A stretch of 64,000 nt of DNA. Origin: Anaeroplasma sp902783745. GTDB lineage: Bacteria; Bacillota_I; Bacilli_A; Acholeplasmatales; Anaeroplasmataceae. Location of the stretch: contig CAMOKL010000001.1 of the NCBI GenBank assembly GCA_946617655.1, positions 62,001-126,000 on the forward strand, in the 5' to 3' direction. Each line of letters starts with the position of its first letter. The stretch's first letter is position 1. The notes beneath the pieces were generated by a model. That model searched no databases. It was not told the DNA's origin and worked only from the letters and a program-made list of their open reading frames with translations. Positions 1 through 8,711 of this stretch are shown one piece after another. A program made the position numbers and the translations under genes.

Positions 1-205
1 AGCCTATTTCTAAAATAGTAGGGATATCTTTTTTAATACTCCTAAATTGTTTAACGACCAACCAACCGAAGAATTGAAGCTTTTCTTTAAATTAACAACC
101 TACCAACTGAAGATTTTAAAGATACATCCTTTTTTCATGCATAATAAAAAAAATATAGTGTATCAAAATACTGTAAATGTATATCGATACACTATTAAAT
201 ATTAA
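1..205. other. Non-coding left edge of the window
   Basis: No open frame or RNA gene is recognisable here apart from the intrinsic terminator of the malic enzyme operon at its right end. The stretch is AT-rich with loose repeats of CCAAC-type motifs that I could not develop into a feature. Confidence 0.5.
146..196 (-). terminator. Intrinsic terminator of the fumarase/malic enzyme operon
   Basis: A perfect 10-bp inverted repeat (ATAGTGTATC at 155-164, GATACACTAT at 186-195) is followed on the minus strand by a run of eight T (146-153). It lies just past the malic enzyme stop. Confidence 0.85.
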
Positions 206-1402
206 TTAGTTTTTCTTATATAATTTAGAAACACCAGTTTTGATTGCCATATCAGCAACAGCTTTTGATACAGCCTCAACAACTCTTGGGTCAAAAGCAC
301 CAGGTACAATATATTCTCTAGATAATTCATTATCTGGAATAATTGATGCAATTGCATTTGCAGCAGCAATTTGCATTTCATAATTAATCTTTGATGCTCT
401 TACTGATAAAGCACCCTTAAATAGACCAGGGAATGCTAAAACGTTGTTAATTTGATTTGGATAATCTGATCTACCAGAACCTGCTATATAAGCACCAGCT
501 TCAATAGCGTCATCATAAGAAATTTCAGGAGTTGGATTTGCCATAGCAAATACAATTGGATCCTTTGCCATTGATTTAACCATTTCTTTTGTTACTAGGT
601 TTGGAGCAGATACACCAACAAATGCATTAGCACCCTTCATAATTGAAGCAAGAGTACCATCATGTTCTTCAGGAGTATCATAAATACCTTGATCTAATAA
701 TTCTTTTATTAAGAAGTTATATGAATCATATTTTTTCTTATCAATTACACCAGTAATATCATATGCATAAATTTTACCAACGCCAATTTTCTTTAACATA
801 ACAGCAATTTGTGAACCAGCAGCACCAGTACCACTCATTACTAAAGTCATATCCTTTAATGGCTTTTTAGTAAATCTTTCTACATTCTTAAATACAGCAG
901 CAACAATAATAGAAGTACCATGTTGATCATCATGGAATACAGGAATATTCATTTCTTCCATTAATCTTCTTTCAATTGTAATACATCTTGGAGCTGAAAT
1001 ATCTTCTAGATTGATTGCACCAAGTGTTGGTTCAAGATATTTACAAGTCTTAATGATTTCTTCAACATCTTGAGTCTTAAGACAAATAGGAATTGAATCA
1101 ACTCCAGCTAATTCCTTCATAAGAATTGATTTTCCTTCCATAACAGGTATTGCACCATAAGGTCCAATGTTTCCTAATCCTAATACAGCAGAACCATCTG
1201 ATATAACTGCAACCATATTAGATTTAGAAGTATATTCATATGCTAATTCAGGGTCACGTTCAAGTTCCTTACAAGCATATGCCACACCAGGTGTATATGC
1301 TAATGATAAATCTTTTTGGTTAGCAATTCTAACCTTTGATTTGATTTCAAGCTTACCATGATTCTTTCTATGTAGTTCTAAAGATTCTTCTTTTAAATCC
1401 AT
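206..1402 (-). CDS. NAD(P)-dependent malic enzyme
   Basis: Oxidatively decarboxylates malate to pyruvate and CO2 with reduction of NAD(P), in the cytoplasm. The 398-residue length fits the short bacterial malic enzymes. Visible hallmarks are the catalytic-tyrosine region YTPGVA near residue 36, the metal-binding acids in LEDISAPR and FHDDQHGT, and a Rossmann motif SGTGAAGSQ. It is the last gene of a three-gene minus-strand operon after the two fumarase subunits, with only 11 bases separating it from the beta subunit. Together they would turn fumarate into malate and then pyruvate, useful for growth on C4 acids or for making reducing power. Family certain; cofactor preference cannot be told by eye. 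Confidence 0.95.
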   Translation of the reverse strand: MDLKEESLELHRKNHGKLEIKSKVRIANQKDLSLAYTPGVAYACKELERDPELAYEYTSKSNMVAVISDGSAVLGLGNIGPYGAIPVMEGKSILMKELAGVDSIPICLKTQDVEEIIKTCKYLEPTLGAINLEDISAPRCITIERRLMEEMNIPVFHDDQHGTSIIVAAVFKNVERFTKKPLKDMTLVMSGTGAAGSQIAVMLKKIGVGKIYAYDITGVIDKKKYDSYNFLIKELLDQGIYDTPEEHDGTLASIMKGANAFVGVSAPNLVTKEMVKSMAKDPIVFAMANPTPEISYDDAIEAGAYIAGSGRSDYPNQINNVLAFPGLFKGALSVRASKINYEMQIAAANAIASIIPDNELSREYIVPGAFDPRVVEAVSKAVADMAIKTGVSKLYKKN

Positions 1403-1413
1403 TTTAATTCTCC

Positions 1414-1941
1414 TTATTTATTGTTTTCAAATATATTATTACCATAATAATCAATTGCACAAATCATTTTAAATCCTTCAACCTTTAATCTTTTGATTGA
1501 TTCAGGACCTAAATCTAAGAATGCAATTTCTTTAGCTTCTTTTACTGATTTTGCAAGCAATGCACCACAACCACCAGTAGTTATAAAATATAATATTTTA
1601 TTATCTATATAATATTTACTACATTCTTCATTTCTTGGACCTTTCCCAATTGTAGCTTTAACTTTAAGCTTTGTCATCAATGGACCGAATTTATCCATTC
1701 TTGAAGAAGTAGTAGGTCCAATAGAACCAATGACATGACCTGGTTTTGTAGGAGTAGGACCTGCATAATAAATAAATGCATCTGTAAAATCTACAGGTAA
1801 TTCTTCGCCATTATCAACCATCTTTTGTAGTCTCATATGTGCAGCATCTCTTGATGTTAAAATAGTACCACTGAATTCTACAACATCACCTGCATGTAAT
1901 TCTTTAAGCTTATCTTCATCTAAAGGGTATCTAATTATCAT
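1414..1941 (-). CDS. Class I fumarate hydratase, beta subunit
   Basis: Small subunit (175 residues) of a two-subunit, [4Fe-4S]-dependent class I fumarase (or the closely related L(+)-tartrate dehydratase). It corresponds to the C-terminal swivelling domain of long class I fumarases. The motif GSIGPTTSSRMD and the glycine-rich TTGGCGALL stretch are typical. Its start overlaps the end of the alpha-subunit gene by four bases, so translation is probably coupled. Tartrate dehydratase is the main alternative, but the adjoining malic enzyme favours fumarase. Confidence 0.93.
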   Translation of the reverse strand: MIIRYPLDEDKLKELHAGDVVEFSGTILTSRDAAHMRLQKMVDNGEELPVDFTDAFIYYAGPTPTKPGHVIGSIGPTTSSRMDKFGPLMTKLKVKATIGKGPRNEECSKYYIDNKILYFITTGGCGALLAKSVKEAKEIAFLDLGPESIKRLKVEGFKMICAIDYYGNNIFENNK

Positions 1942-2774
1942 AGAATCACCACCTTATGTCTTGAAGCATGACATTGAATATTTACTGCGACAGGTAAAGA
2001 TGCTATATGACAAGGATATAAATTTACTTTAACTGCAAGAGCGGTAGTTTTTCCACCAAGTCCCATAGGACCAACATTAGTCTTATTAATTAATTCAAAT
2101 AATTCTTTTTCAAGTTTTAATGCATCAGGATCACTAGATTCATCATTAATTGGTCTTAACAATGATTGTTTAGCAAGTAATGCACAAGTTTCTAAATCTC
2201 CACCAATTCCAACACCAACAACTAAAGGAGGACATGCTCTACCACCTGCTTCAACAATAGTATCTAAAACAAATTTCTTTATTCCATCAATACCATCTGC
2301 AGGTACAAGCATCTTAACCTTACTCATATTTTCAGATCCAGCACCCTTAGGACATACTGTTATTTTTAATTGATCACCTAAGACATATTTTATATGAACG
2401 ATAGCAGGAGTGTTATCTTTAGTGTTAATTCTATTAAGAGGTGATTTAACAACACTCTTTCTTAAATAACCTTGAGTATAGCCCTTAGCTACACCTTTAT
2501 TGATAGCTTCATATAAATCCCCATTTAAATGTACATCATTTCCAATTTCTACAAAGCAAATCATAATTCCAGTATCTTGGCACATAGGTACATTTTCTTC
2601 TGTAGCAAGTGTGTCATTTTCAATGATTTGTTCCAAAATAGATTTAGAAAGACCTGTTTCTTGATCCTTAGCTTTTTTTAATACATTTAGGACATCACAT
2701 TCAATATATGTTGCAGCTTCAATACAAAGTCTTGCAACTTCATTTGTAATTAATTCTGTGTCTATTTCTTTCAT
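1938..2774 (-). CDS. Class I fumarate hydratase, alpha subunit
   Basis: Catalytic, iron-sulfur-binding large subunit of the two-part class I fumarase; hydrates fumarate to malate and is normally oxygen sensitive. It carries the family cysteines in MCQDTG, CPKGAGSENMS and RACPPLVVGVG. The start chosen is ATG at 2774, preceded by GAGG at good spacing; an ATG four codons upstream (2786) overlaps that ribosome site and is less likely. First gene of the operon, divergent from cysE. A TATAAT hexamer on the minus strand at 2792-2797 is a plausible -10 element. Confidence 0.94.
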   Translation of the reverse strand: MKEIDTELITNEVARLCIEAATYIECDVLNVLKKAKDQETGLSKSILEQIIENDTLATEENVPMCQDTGIMICFVEIGNDVHLNGDLYEAINKGVAKGYTQGYLRKSVVKSPLNRINTKDNTPAIVHIKYVLGDQLKITVCPKGAGSENMSKVKMLVPADGIDGIKKFVLDTIVEAGGRACPPLVVGVGIGGDLETCALLAKQSLLRPINDESSDPDALKLEKELFELINKTNVGPMGLGGKTTALAVKVNLYPCHIASLPVAVNIQCHASRHKVVIL

Positions 2775-2901
2775 AAAATACCTCATTAGAAATTATACAC
2801 TTTTAAGCTAATATTTTAAACATTAAAATATAATTCTTGTTTAAAAATAATTGTTTTTATACTATAATTAAAAAGAACGTTTATGATAGGAGGCATATTA
2901 T

Positions 2902-3720
2902 ATGGAAAAAAGTTTTGAAGAATGGTTTTTAAATAAGAAAAAATCAGAAGTAAAAAATGAAGCTATGCGTCACGATGATTTAGTAAAATTCATTAATGAT
3001 ATGCGTTCATTCCTATTCCCTGGATATGTTGATCATGTAATTAAGCTTGATCAATATTTAGATTTAAAACTAAATGAAGTAAAAGAAGATTTATGTATTC
3101 TTTTAACATCAATTAATAGAATTACAAATTCTAATATTTCATATGATAATATAATTTGTAGCTTTTTAAATGAATTACCTAAAGTTGATGAATTATTAAA
3201 AACAGATATTCAAGCATTATTTGATGGAGATCCTGCAGCTAAAAGTAAAGATGAGATTATTCTTACTTATCCAGGATTTACTGCAATATTTATTTATAGA
3301 ATTGCACATATTTTATATAATTTAAATGTACCAATCTTACCACGTGCTATTTCAGAATATGCACATACAAAAACTGGTATTGATATTAACCCAGGTGCTC
3401 AAATTGGTTCTTATTTCTTTATTGACCATGGTACAGGTATAGTTATTGGTGAAACTGCAATTATAGGTTCACATGTTAAAATATATCAAGGTGTAACATT
3501 AGGTGCCTTATCTCTTGCGAAAGGACAAAAGCTTGCAGGTACTAAGCGTCACCCTACTATAAAAGATAATGTAACAATTTATTCAGGTGCATCTATATTC
3601 GGTGGAGAAACTATAATAGGAGAAGGTTCTATTATCGGTTCATCAACTTATATTACATCATCAGTTGAACCTAATATGATAGTTACAATATTAGGTGAGA
3701 AGAAGAAAATATCTAAATAA
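2902..3720 (+). CDS. cysE: Serine O-acetyltransferase
   Basis: Transfers acetyl from acetyl-CoA to serine, the first step of cysteine synthesis. The N-terminal half is helical. The C-terminal half (about residues 155-265) is a left-handed beta-helix of hexapeptide repeats, with the catalytic-type motifs DHGTGIVIGETA and GTKRHPTI. At 272 residues it resembles the longer SatA/EpsC-type bacterial enzymes. AGGAGG lies upstream of the ATG. It is monocistronic, divergent from the fumarase operon and closed by a terminator. Together with metA in this window it suggests the cell makes sulfur amino acids. Regulation by cysteine feedback is typical of the family but not visible here. Confidence 0.94.
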   Translation: MEKSFEEWFLNKKKSEVKNEAMRHDDLVKFINDMRSFLFPGYVDHVIKLDQYLDLKLNEVKEDLCILLTSINRITNSNISYDNIICSFLNELPKVDELLKTDIQALFDGDPAAKSKDEIILTYPGFTAIFIYRIAHILYNLNVPILPRAISEYAHTKTGIDINPGAQIGSYFFIDHGTGIVIGETAIIGSHVKIYQGVTLGALSLAKGQKLAGTKRHPTIKDNVTIYSGASIFGGETIIGEGSIIGSSTYITSSVEPNMIVTILGEKKKISK

Positions 3721-3730
3721 AATTAAAAAA

Positions 3731-3762
3731 AATACTCGTAAAAAAATGCGAGTGTTTTTCTT
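3731..3762 (+). terminator. Terminator of cysE
   Basis: Short inverted repeat (ACTCG ... CGAGT) followed by a T-rich run, just after the cysE stop. Confidence 0.75.
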
Positions 3763-3810
3763 TTATTTTTAATTTGTACTTTTATATTTAATTTTTTTAA
3801 AAATTAGGTA

Positions 3811-3838
3811 TTGATTAATTTAAAATTAAGAATATAAT
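3811..3838 (+). promoter_or_regulatory. Promoter of the potABCD operon
   Basis: TTGATT (3811-3816) and TATAAT (3833-3838) separated by 16 bp form a good housekeeping promoter. Transcription would start near 3845, leaving a leader of about 148 nt before potA. Confidence 0.7.
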
Positions 3839-3844
3839 AATCGC

Positions 3845-3992
3845 ATAATATATAAAATCAGAAACACGTTAACTGTTAGTTTATATGTTTGCTTTGGGGC
3901 GTTAAGGTATTTCCGGTTACAAGCCAAAAAATTTAAATATTTTTTAGGAAAGGATTAGAATGATATTAATATCATTCGTTTGGTAAATTGAG
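3845..3992 (+). promoter_or_regulatory. Structured leader of potABCD, candidate translational riboswitch
   Basis: About 148 nt separate the promoter from the potA start. The segment holds a G/C-richer core (about 3888-3926). An A-tract/T-tract hairpin (about 3927-3946) follows, placing CC against the GG of the ribosome site. The sequence TTTCC (about 3910-3914) can pair with GGAAA of that site, AGGAAAGG at about 3947-3953. After the site comes a perfect 20-bp palindrome (3958-3977). This arrangement could hide or expose the ribosome site. I could not assign it to a known riboswitch family; polyamine sensing is only a hypothesis drawn from the genes it precedes. Confidence 0.45.
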
Positions 3993-5177
3993 TTGAAACA
4001 ACCAATTATCGAATTACACAACATAGTAAAATTCTATGGTGAGAATTGTGTCGTAGATAACATTAATTTAAATATCTACGAAAATGAATTTGTAACTTTT
4101 TTAGGACCATCTGGATGTGGTAAGACTACTACATTAAGAATGATCGGTGGATTTGAGTATCCAACATCTGGTGAAATTATCATTAATGGTAAAATCATCA
4201 ATGACCTTCCTGCATATGCGAGACCTGTTAATACAGTTTTCCAAAGATATGCATTATTTCCAAATTTAAACGTATACGAAAACGTTGCTTTCGGTTTGAA
4301 GAATTCATCTCGTAAAAATTTAATAGAATTATTTGGTGGAATTCAAGCTGTAACTGAAGTTGCAAAAAGTGATAAGGATAGAATGGGTAAGGATTCATCT
4401 AAGATTTCTTACTTTGATATTTCTCGTGCACTTAAGCATTGTATTAAGGATTCTGTTGAGGCTGCATTAAAGCTTGTTGGTCTTGAGGGATTTGGTGAAA
4501 GAGGAATTGATAAAATTTCAGGTGGACAAATGCAACGTGTTGCAATTGCACGTGCTATTGTTTTAAAGCCAAAGATCTTATTACTTGACGAACCATTATC
4601 AGCACTTGATATGAAATTAAGAAGAAGCATGCAATATGAATTAAAACAAATGCAAAGAAACTTAGGTATTACATTTATATTTGTAACACATGATCAAGAA
4701 GAAGCAATGGTTATGTCTGATAGAATTATTGTTATGAATAATGGTATTATTCAACAACAAGGTTCTCCAAAAGATATTTATAATGAACCTGAAAATAGAT
4801 ATGTTGCTAACTTCATTGGTGATTCTAATATTTTTGAAGGCATATATCTATCTAAGAATAAAGTTCATTTTTTGGGTACTGATTGGGATGTTGTTGGATA
4901 TGAATTCGATGACAATGAAAAGGTAGATGTAGTAATTAGACCAGAAGACTGGGACGTCGTACCAGTTGAAAAGGCTAAAATTATTGGTCATGTTAATTCA
5001 TCAATTTTCAAGGGAGTTCATTATGAACTTAAGGTTGAAATTGAAAATAAGGAATACAAGGTTCATACATATGAAGATGTTAAACCAGGAGATAATGTAG
5101 GACTTAAAGTAGACCCTTATGAAATTTGTTTAATGAAGGTAGACGGAACATGCAAAAAAATCGTACCAATAGAGTAA
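3993..5177 (+). CDS. potA: Spermidine/putrescine ABC transporter, ATP-binding protein
   Basis: ATPase that powers polyamine import through PotB and PotC. Walker A GPSGCGKTT is at residues 38-46, the Q-loop glutamine at 84, the signature ISGGQ at 175-179, Walker B ILLLDEP around 195-201, and the H-loop in VTHDQEEAM. The C-terminal part after residue ~250 is the regulatory TOBE-like domain. The start is a TTG; an in-frame stop 9 bases upstream rules out a longer frame. Compared with ordinary PotA there is an insertion of about 45 residues (roughly 104-148) between the FGL motif and the signature; mollicute PotA proteins are also enlarged in this part. First gene of potABCD. Confidence 0.95.
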   Translation: MKQPIIELHNIVKFYGENCVVDNINLNIYENEFVTFLGPSGCGKTTTLRMIGGFEYPTSGEIIINGKIINDLPAYARPVNTVFQRYALFPNLNVYENVAFGLKNSSRKNLIELFGGIQAVTEVAKSDKDRMGKDSSKISYFDISRALKHCIKDSVEAALKLVGLEGFGERGIDKISGGQMQRVAIARAIVLKPKILLLDEPLSALDMKLRRSMQYELKQMQRNLGITFIFVTHDQEEAMVMSDRIIVMNNGIIQQQGSPKDIYNEPENRYVANFIGDSNIFEGIYLSKNKVHFLGTDWDVVGYEFDDNEKVDVVIRPEDWDVVPVEKAKIIGHVNSSIFKGVHYELKVEIENKEYKVHTYEDVKPGDNVGLKVDPYEICLMKVDGTCKKIVPIE

Positions 5178-6010
5178 TACCTCCACATCAGGTATCACAT
5201 CATTTGGATAGATTAGCAAAGCCATATTTTATCTGGTTATATGTTTTTGCACTATTCCCAATGCTTATGATGATTTTCTTAATGTTTGTAGATTCAGAAG
5301 GTGTATCTATTGAATTCCAATGGACAGTTGATAACTTATCTGTTTTAACTGAAAAATCTACTATTGTTGCATTATGGAACTCTGTAAGATTATCTATATT
5401 AACTACTGTAATTTGTATATTCTTTGGAATGCTTATTGCGCATTCATTATACAAATCAAAAATTAAAAATAAATATTTAGTATTATTACTATTAATATTA
5501 CCAATGTGGACTAATTTCTTATTAAGAATTAATGCACTTGCTGCAATATTTTCTGAACATACTATCTTAACAAGTATGATTGGTCTTCCTGGACCTAATA
5601 TTTTAGGTTCTGATTTTGCAATCTTAATTGGTATGGTATTCACATATTTACCTTTTATGGTTATGCCAATTTATACTCAGCTTGAAAAGATTGATCCTTT
5701 ATTACATGAAGCAGCATTAGATTTAGGATTAACTGATACTAAGAAGTTCTTTAAGGTTGTATTACCTTTATCTTCTAAGGGTATTGTTTCTGGATCTATT
5801 ACAGTATTATTACCTTGTCTTTCAGGATTCGCAATTCCAAAGATCTTAGGTAAAGGTAATGTATTATTAATCGGTAATATTATTGAACAATCATTCTATA
5901 ATATGGACTTTAATGGTGGTTCTGTCCTTGCTGTTTTATTATTAATTATTATTTTAGGAGTAATTATTATCATTAACAAAACTGATAAGGAAGGAGAGAC
6001 ATTAATCTAA
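5150..6010 (+). CDS. potB: Spermidine/putrescine ABC transporter permease
   Basis: Inner-membrane permease of the polyamine importer, with about six membrane segments and the EAA loop (EAALDLGLTDTKKFF) that docks PotA. I place the start at ATG 5150, which has AAGG upstream; the frame is open from 5126 but that start lacks a better site. It overlaps the end of potA by 28 bases and abuts potC, so the four genes are probably translated in a coupled way. Confidence 0.92.
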   Translation: MQKNRTNRVIPPHQVSHHLDRLAKPYFIWLYVFALFPMLMMIFLMFVDSEGVSIEFQWTVDNLSVLTEKSTIVALWNSVRLSILTTVICIFFGMLIAHSLYKSKIKNKYLVLLLLILPMWTNFLLRINALAAIFSEHTILTSMIGLPGPNILGSDFAILIGMVFTYLPFMVMPIYTQLEKIDPLLHEAALDLGLTDTKKFFKVVLPLSSKGIVSGSITVLLPCLSGFAIPKILGKGNVLLIGNIIEQSFYNMDFNGGSVLAVLLLIIILGVIIIINKTDKEGETLI

Positions 6011-6942
6011 TGGAAAACGTAGAAATTAAAAATGAAGCTTTAGAAGAAAAAGAAGTAAAGCCTTATAATCCACTTGATTATCCAAGAGCAACTTTAAAAG
6101 AATTTGGATATAGAGATTTTAGATGGCTTGCTAAAATTTGGAATGTAGTAAGAATTATTTTATTAATAATTTCTGTAATTATGCTTTATTTATCAATCAT
6201 TGTAATTGCAATTCAATCATTTAATTCAAGTGATTCAACAACTGAATTCAAATCATTTACTTTTGACAATTACATTCATATGTTTGATAACTCTATGCTT
6301 AATTCATCATTAATTAATACTTTCCAAGTATCTATTATTGCAACTTTAGTTGCAACAGTTATTGGTACTTTAGTTGGTATTGGTATTTACTATTTACCAC
6401 CTAAGACAAAACAAAGATTAATTTTATTAAATAATATCCCATTATTAAATGCGGATATTGTTACTGGTGTATCTTTCCAATTAATTTTCTCAATTTTCTT
6501 ATATGTAAATAAATTTGTATTTGGTTTCTGGACTATTTTAATTGCACATATTTATTTCATTTTGCCATACGTAATTTTAAATGTATTACCTAAGATGAAA
6601 GAAATTGACCCTAATATGCTAGAAGCATCACTTGATTTAGGTTTAAAGCCTATGAAGTCATTAAGAAAAGTATTAGTACCTGCAATAAAGGGTGGTATAT
6701 TTTCAGGTATGCTATTAGCATTTACAATCTCATTTGAAGATTTCGTTGTTGGTTATTTAGCACAAGGTAATGGTTTTTCGACATTATCAATTTGGATTTA
6801 TTCAGTAATTTCTAAGAAACAATTGTTCCCTGGTGTATATGCATTCTCAACAGCTTTAACAGTTATAATGATTTTATTAATTATTGCTTATAATTTAATA
6901 AAAGGAGGAATCCAAAATGGACGCAAGAAAAAGAATAATTAG
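6010..6942 (+). CDS. potC: Spermidine/putrescine ABC transporter permease
   Basis: Second permease of the polyamine importer, 310 residues. It has an N-terminal cytoplasmic extension of about 45 residues before the first membrane segment, then about six membrane helices. The EAA loop reads EASLDLGLKPMKSLRKV. The potB stop and potC start share a base (TAATG). It overlaps potD by 26 bases; the potD ribosome site lies inside the potC end. Family assignment rests on the EAA motif and operon position. Confidence 0.92.
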   Translation: MENVEIKNEALEEKEVKPYNPLDYPRATLKEFGYRDFRWLAKIWNVVRIILLIISVIMLYLSIIVIAIQSFNSSDSTTEFKSFTFDNYIHMFDNSMLNSSLINTFQVSIIATLVATVIGTLVGIGIYYLPPKTKQRLILLNNIPLLNADIVTGVSFQLIFSIFLYVNKFVFGFWTILIAHIYFILPYVILNVLPKMKEIDPNMLEASLDLGLKPMKSLRKVLVPAIKGGIFSGMLLAFTISFEDFVVGYLAQGNGFSTLSIWIYSVISKKQLFPGVYAFSTALTVIMILLIIAYNLIKGGIQNGRKKKNN

Positions 6943-8320
6943 TTTAGGACTACTTGCTCTTACAAGCCTAACTTTGACTTCTTGTGGCACAAGACAAAAG
7001 CTTCTTTTCCTTAACTGGGGTGAATATATTGATGATTCTTTAATAGATGAATTCGAAAATATGTACAACGTTGATGTTATAACTGATTTAGCAGATTCAA
7101 ATGAAATTTTCTATTCAAAGATTAAATCTGGTACAACAGTATATGATGTTGTATGCCCTTCTGATTATATGGTAGAAAAACTTTATGAAGCAGATTTATT
7201 AAGTGAAATTGACTTTAATAAAATGCCATTGTCAGGATATACTCCAGATTCAGACGATTTAAGATATGGTGTTTCTGAAATTATGAACCTAATGGAAAAT
7301 AATACAAAGAAATATCAAGAAGAGCATGATAAAAAATCTATTAAGAATTATTTTGTTCCATATTTATGGGGTACATGGTGTATCGCATATAATTCTACAA
7401 AAGATGGATTATATGAAGCAGTAACAATGCAAGAAAACCAATGGGCTTCTTTATTTGATAGAAGTGTATTACCAGAAGGTACTACAGTTGCAATGTATGA
7501 TTCACATCAACATGCATATTATGCTACAATGAGATATTTATATAACGCAGGATATAAATTCCAAACTGAAGGTGTAAATGCAGAAAATGTAGTATCAACA
7601 GAGCTTGGTGTATCTGATCTTAATAAAGTTATTGAAACTATTAAAAATATGCATTTTAATGCATGGGGTACAGATAATATCAAAAAAGAAATTGTTGCAG
7701 ATAACCTTTCATTAGGATTTATGTGGACAGGTGATGCGTTATATTATTATGCTGAAATTATTGCTGATATGGTAAGTGAAGCATATGAAAATGGAGATAT
7801 TGAGCTTTCTGATGTTGCAACAATGATTGATACACTAACTGATCAAACTGTTCCATCACCAGATAGAACTTATGTTTCTAAGTCAAATACTGAATATAAC
7901 ATTTCATTTGATATGTATATTCCTGATGATACAATCGCATTTATGGATAACCTAATTATCACAAAAGATGCAGCTAATTATGATTTAGCTATGAAATTTA
8001 TTGATTTCATGACTTCTAATAATGTAGAAAAGAAGACAGAAGATGGAGAAGAACCTGAAATTCTTGAACCATCATTTGCGAATACATATTATGTAGATTA
8101 TGATGCTGTATTTAATTCTGTATATGATGAATTAGTGGATTTATCTTCAACTGAATTTGAAACTGATGAAGGATTATATGATTTAATATATGATTATGCA
8201 ATTGGAATTGCATTTAATAATTATTATTCAAGAGATGAACTTAAGGGAAGTATATTAAATAATTTCTCAAGAGCATATATTAAAACAATAAATAAAACAT
8301 TTAATAACGCAAGAGTTTAA
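6917..8320 (+). CDS. potD: Spermidine/putrescine-binding lipoprotein
   Basis: Extracellular polyamine receptor of the PotABCD importer. The N-terminus is a lipoprotein signal ending in the lipobox LTSC (Cys at about residue 23), so the protein is anchored outside the membrane, as expected for a monoderm. The segment LFLNWGEYIDDSLIDEFE and the later YDVVCPSDYMVEKL are typical of PotD/PotF. At 467 residues it is roughly 100 longer than Escherichia coli PotD, with extra sequence around the middle and an acidic stretch at about 375-390. It has a strong ribosome site, AAAGGAGG. The operon ends in a terminator just downstream. Confidence 0.94.
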   Translation: MDARKRIISLGLLALTSLTLTSCGTRQKLLFLNWGEYIDDSLIDEFENMYNVDVITDLADSNEIFYSKIKSGTTVYDVVCPSDYMVEKLYEADLLSEIDFNKMPLSGYTPDSDDLRYGVSEIMNLMENNTKKYQEEHDKKSIKNYFVPYLWGTWCIAYNSTKDGLYEAVTMQENQWASLFDRSVLPEGTTVAMYDSHQHAYYATMRYLYNAGYKFQTEGVNAENVVSTELGVSDLNKVIETIKNMHFNAWGTDNIKKEIVADNLSLGFMWTGDALYYYAEIIADMVSEAYENGDIELSDVATMIDTLTDQTVPSPDRTYVSKSNTEYNISFDMYIPDDTIAFMDNLIITKDAANYDLAMKFIDFMTSNNVEKKTEDGEEPEILEPSFANTYYVDYDAVFNSVYDELVDLSSTEFETDEGLYDLIYDYAIGIAFNNYYSRDELKGSILNNFSRAYIKTINKTFNNARV

Positions 8321-8327
8321 ATGATTT

Positions 8328-8360
8328 GGTGCTTAATTTATTAAGCACCTTATTTTTTTT
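8328..8360 (+). terminator. Terminator of potABCD
   Basis: GGTGCTTAA / TTAAGCACC, a perfect 9-bp stem with a 4-nt loop, followed by TTA and eight T. Confidence 0.92.
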
Positions 8361-8404
8361 AAAAACTTTATTTTTCTTTAAGTTAAATTTAAGTTCATTG
8401 AATA

Positions 8405-8668
8405 AAATATAGTTGAATTTAGTAAAACTAGATTCAGATATGTATTAACTAACTAACGACTCATTTCAATATACTACCCTAAAATTTAGTTAATACATAT
8501 CTAATTTGGATAAGGACCTTTTTCCATTTTATCCAAATGTTTGTGGGTTTTGGCTTACTATCAACTCATTTCAATATACTACCCTAAAAACAGCCAAAGC
8601 TCATAAATTTAAAATTCAGTAGTATATCTACTTTATTAAATCACCAGATTGGTGATTTTTTTTATTTT
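8405..8668 (+). ncRNA. Candidate structured small RNA with two identical 26-nt loops
   Basis: A 390-base gap between potD and the next gene contains three consecutive hairpins and its own terminator. Hairpin 1 has a perfect 16-bp stem (8436-8451 with 8487-8502). Hairpin 2 has a 10-bp stem (8504-8513 with 8529-8538). Hairpin 3 has a stem of at least 12 bp including G-U pairs (8544-8555 with 8592-8603). The stems of 1 and 3 are unrelated, yet their loops carry the same 26 nt (8459-8484 and 8564-8589, containing ATATACTACCCTAAAA). Downstream, GTAGTATAT (about 8620-8628) is complementary to ATATACTAC in both loops. A terminator follows. Unrelated stems around an invariant loop suggest a functional RNA rather than a coding or duplicated region. 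I do not recognise the family; the promoter is not clear. Confidence 0.55.
8638..8668 (+). terminator. Terminator of the candidate small RNA
   Basis: AAATCACCA / TGGTGATTT stem with a 3-nt loop followed by a T-rich tail; no protein gene ends nearby, so it most likely ends an RNA transcript. Confidence 0.85.
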
Positions 8669-8711
8669 TAAATTATTTATTATGGTATAATAACTTTAAG
8701 GGGCTGATAAA

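Noticed and set aside
3888..3926. Match of the potA leader to a SAM-III, preQ1-II or similar riboswitch
   Set aside because: I could not align the conserved cores of these classes; only general G/C richness and ribosome-site pairing are shared.
4409..4630. Antisense open frame within potA
   Set aside because: Shadow of the potA coding sequence with no independent signals; the same applies to the other antisense frames inside known genes.
8459..8589. Possible mini CRISPR array (two identical 26-nt segments)
   Set aside because: Only two copies, each inside the loop of a different hairpin, no spacer-like regularity and no cas genes.
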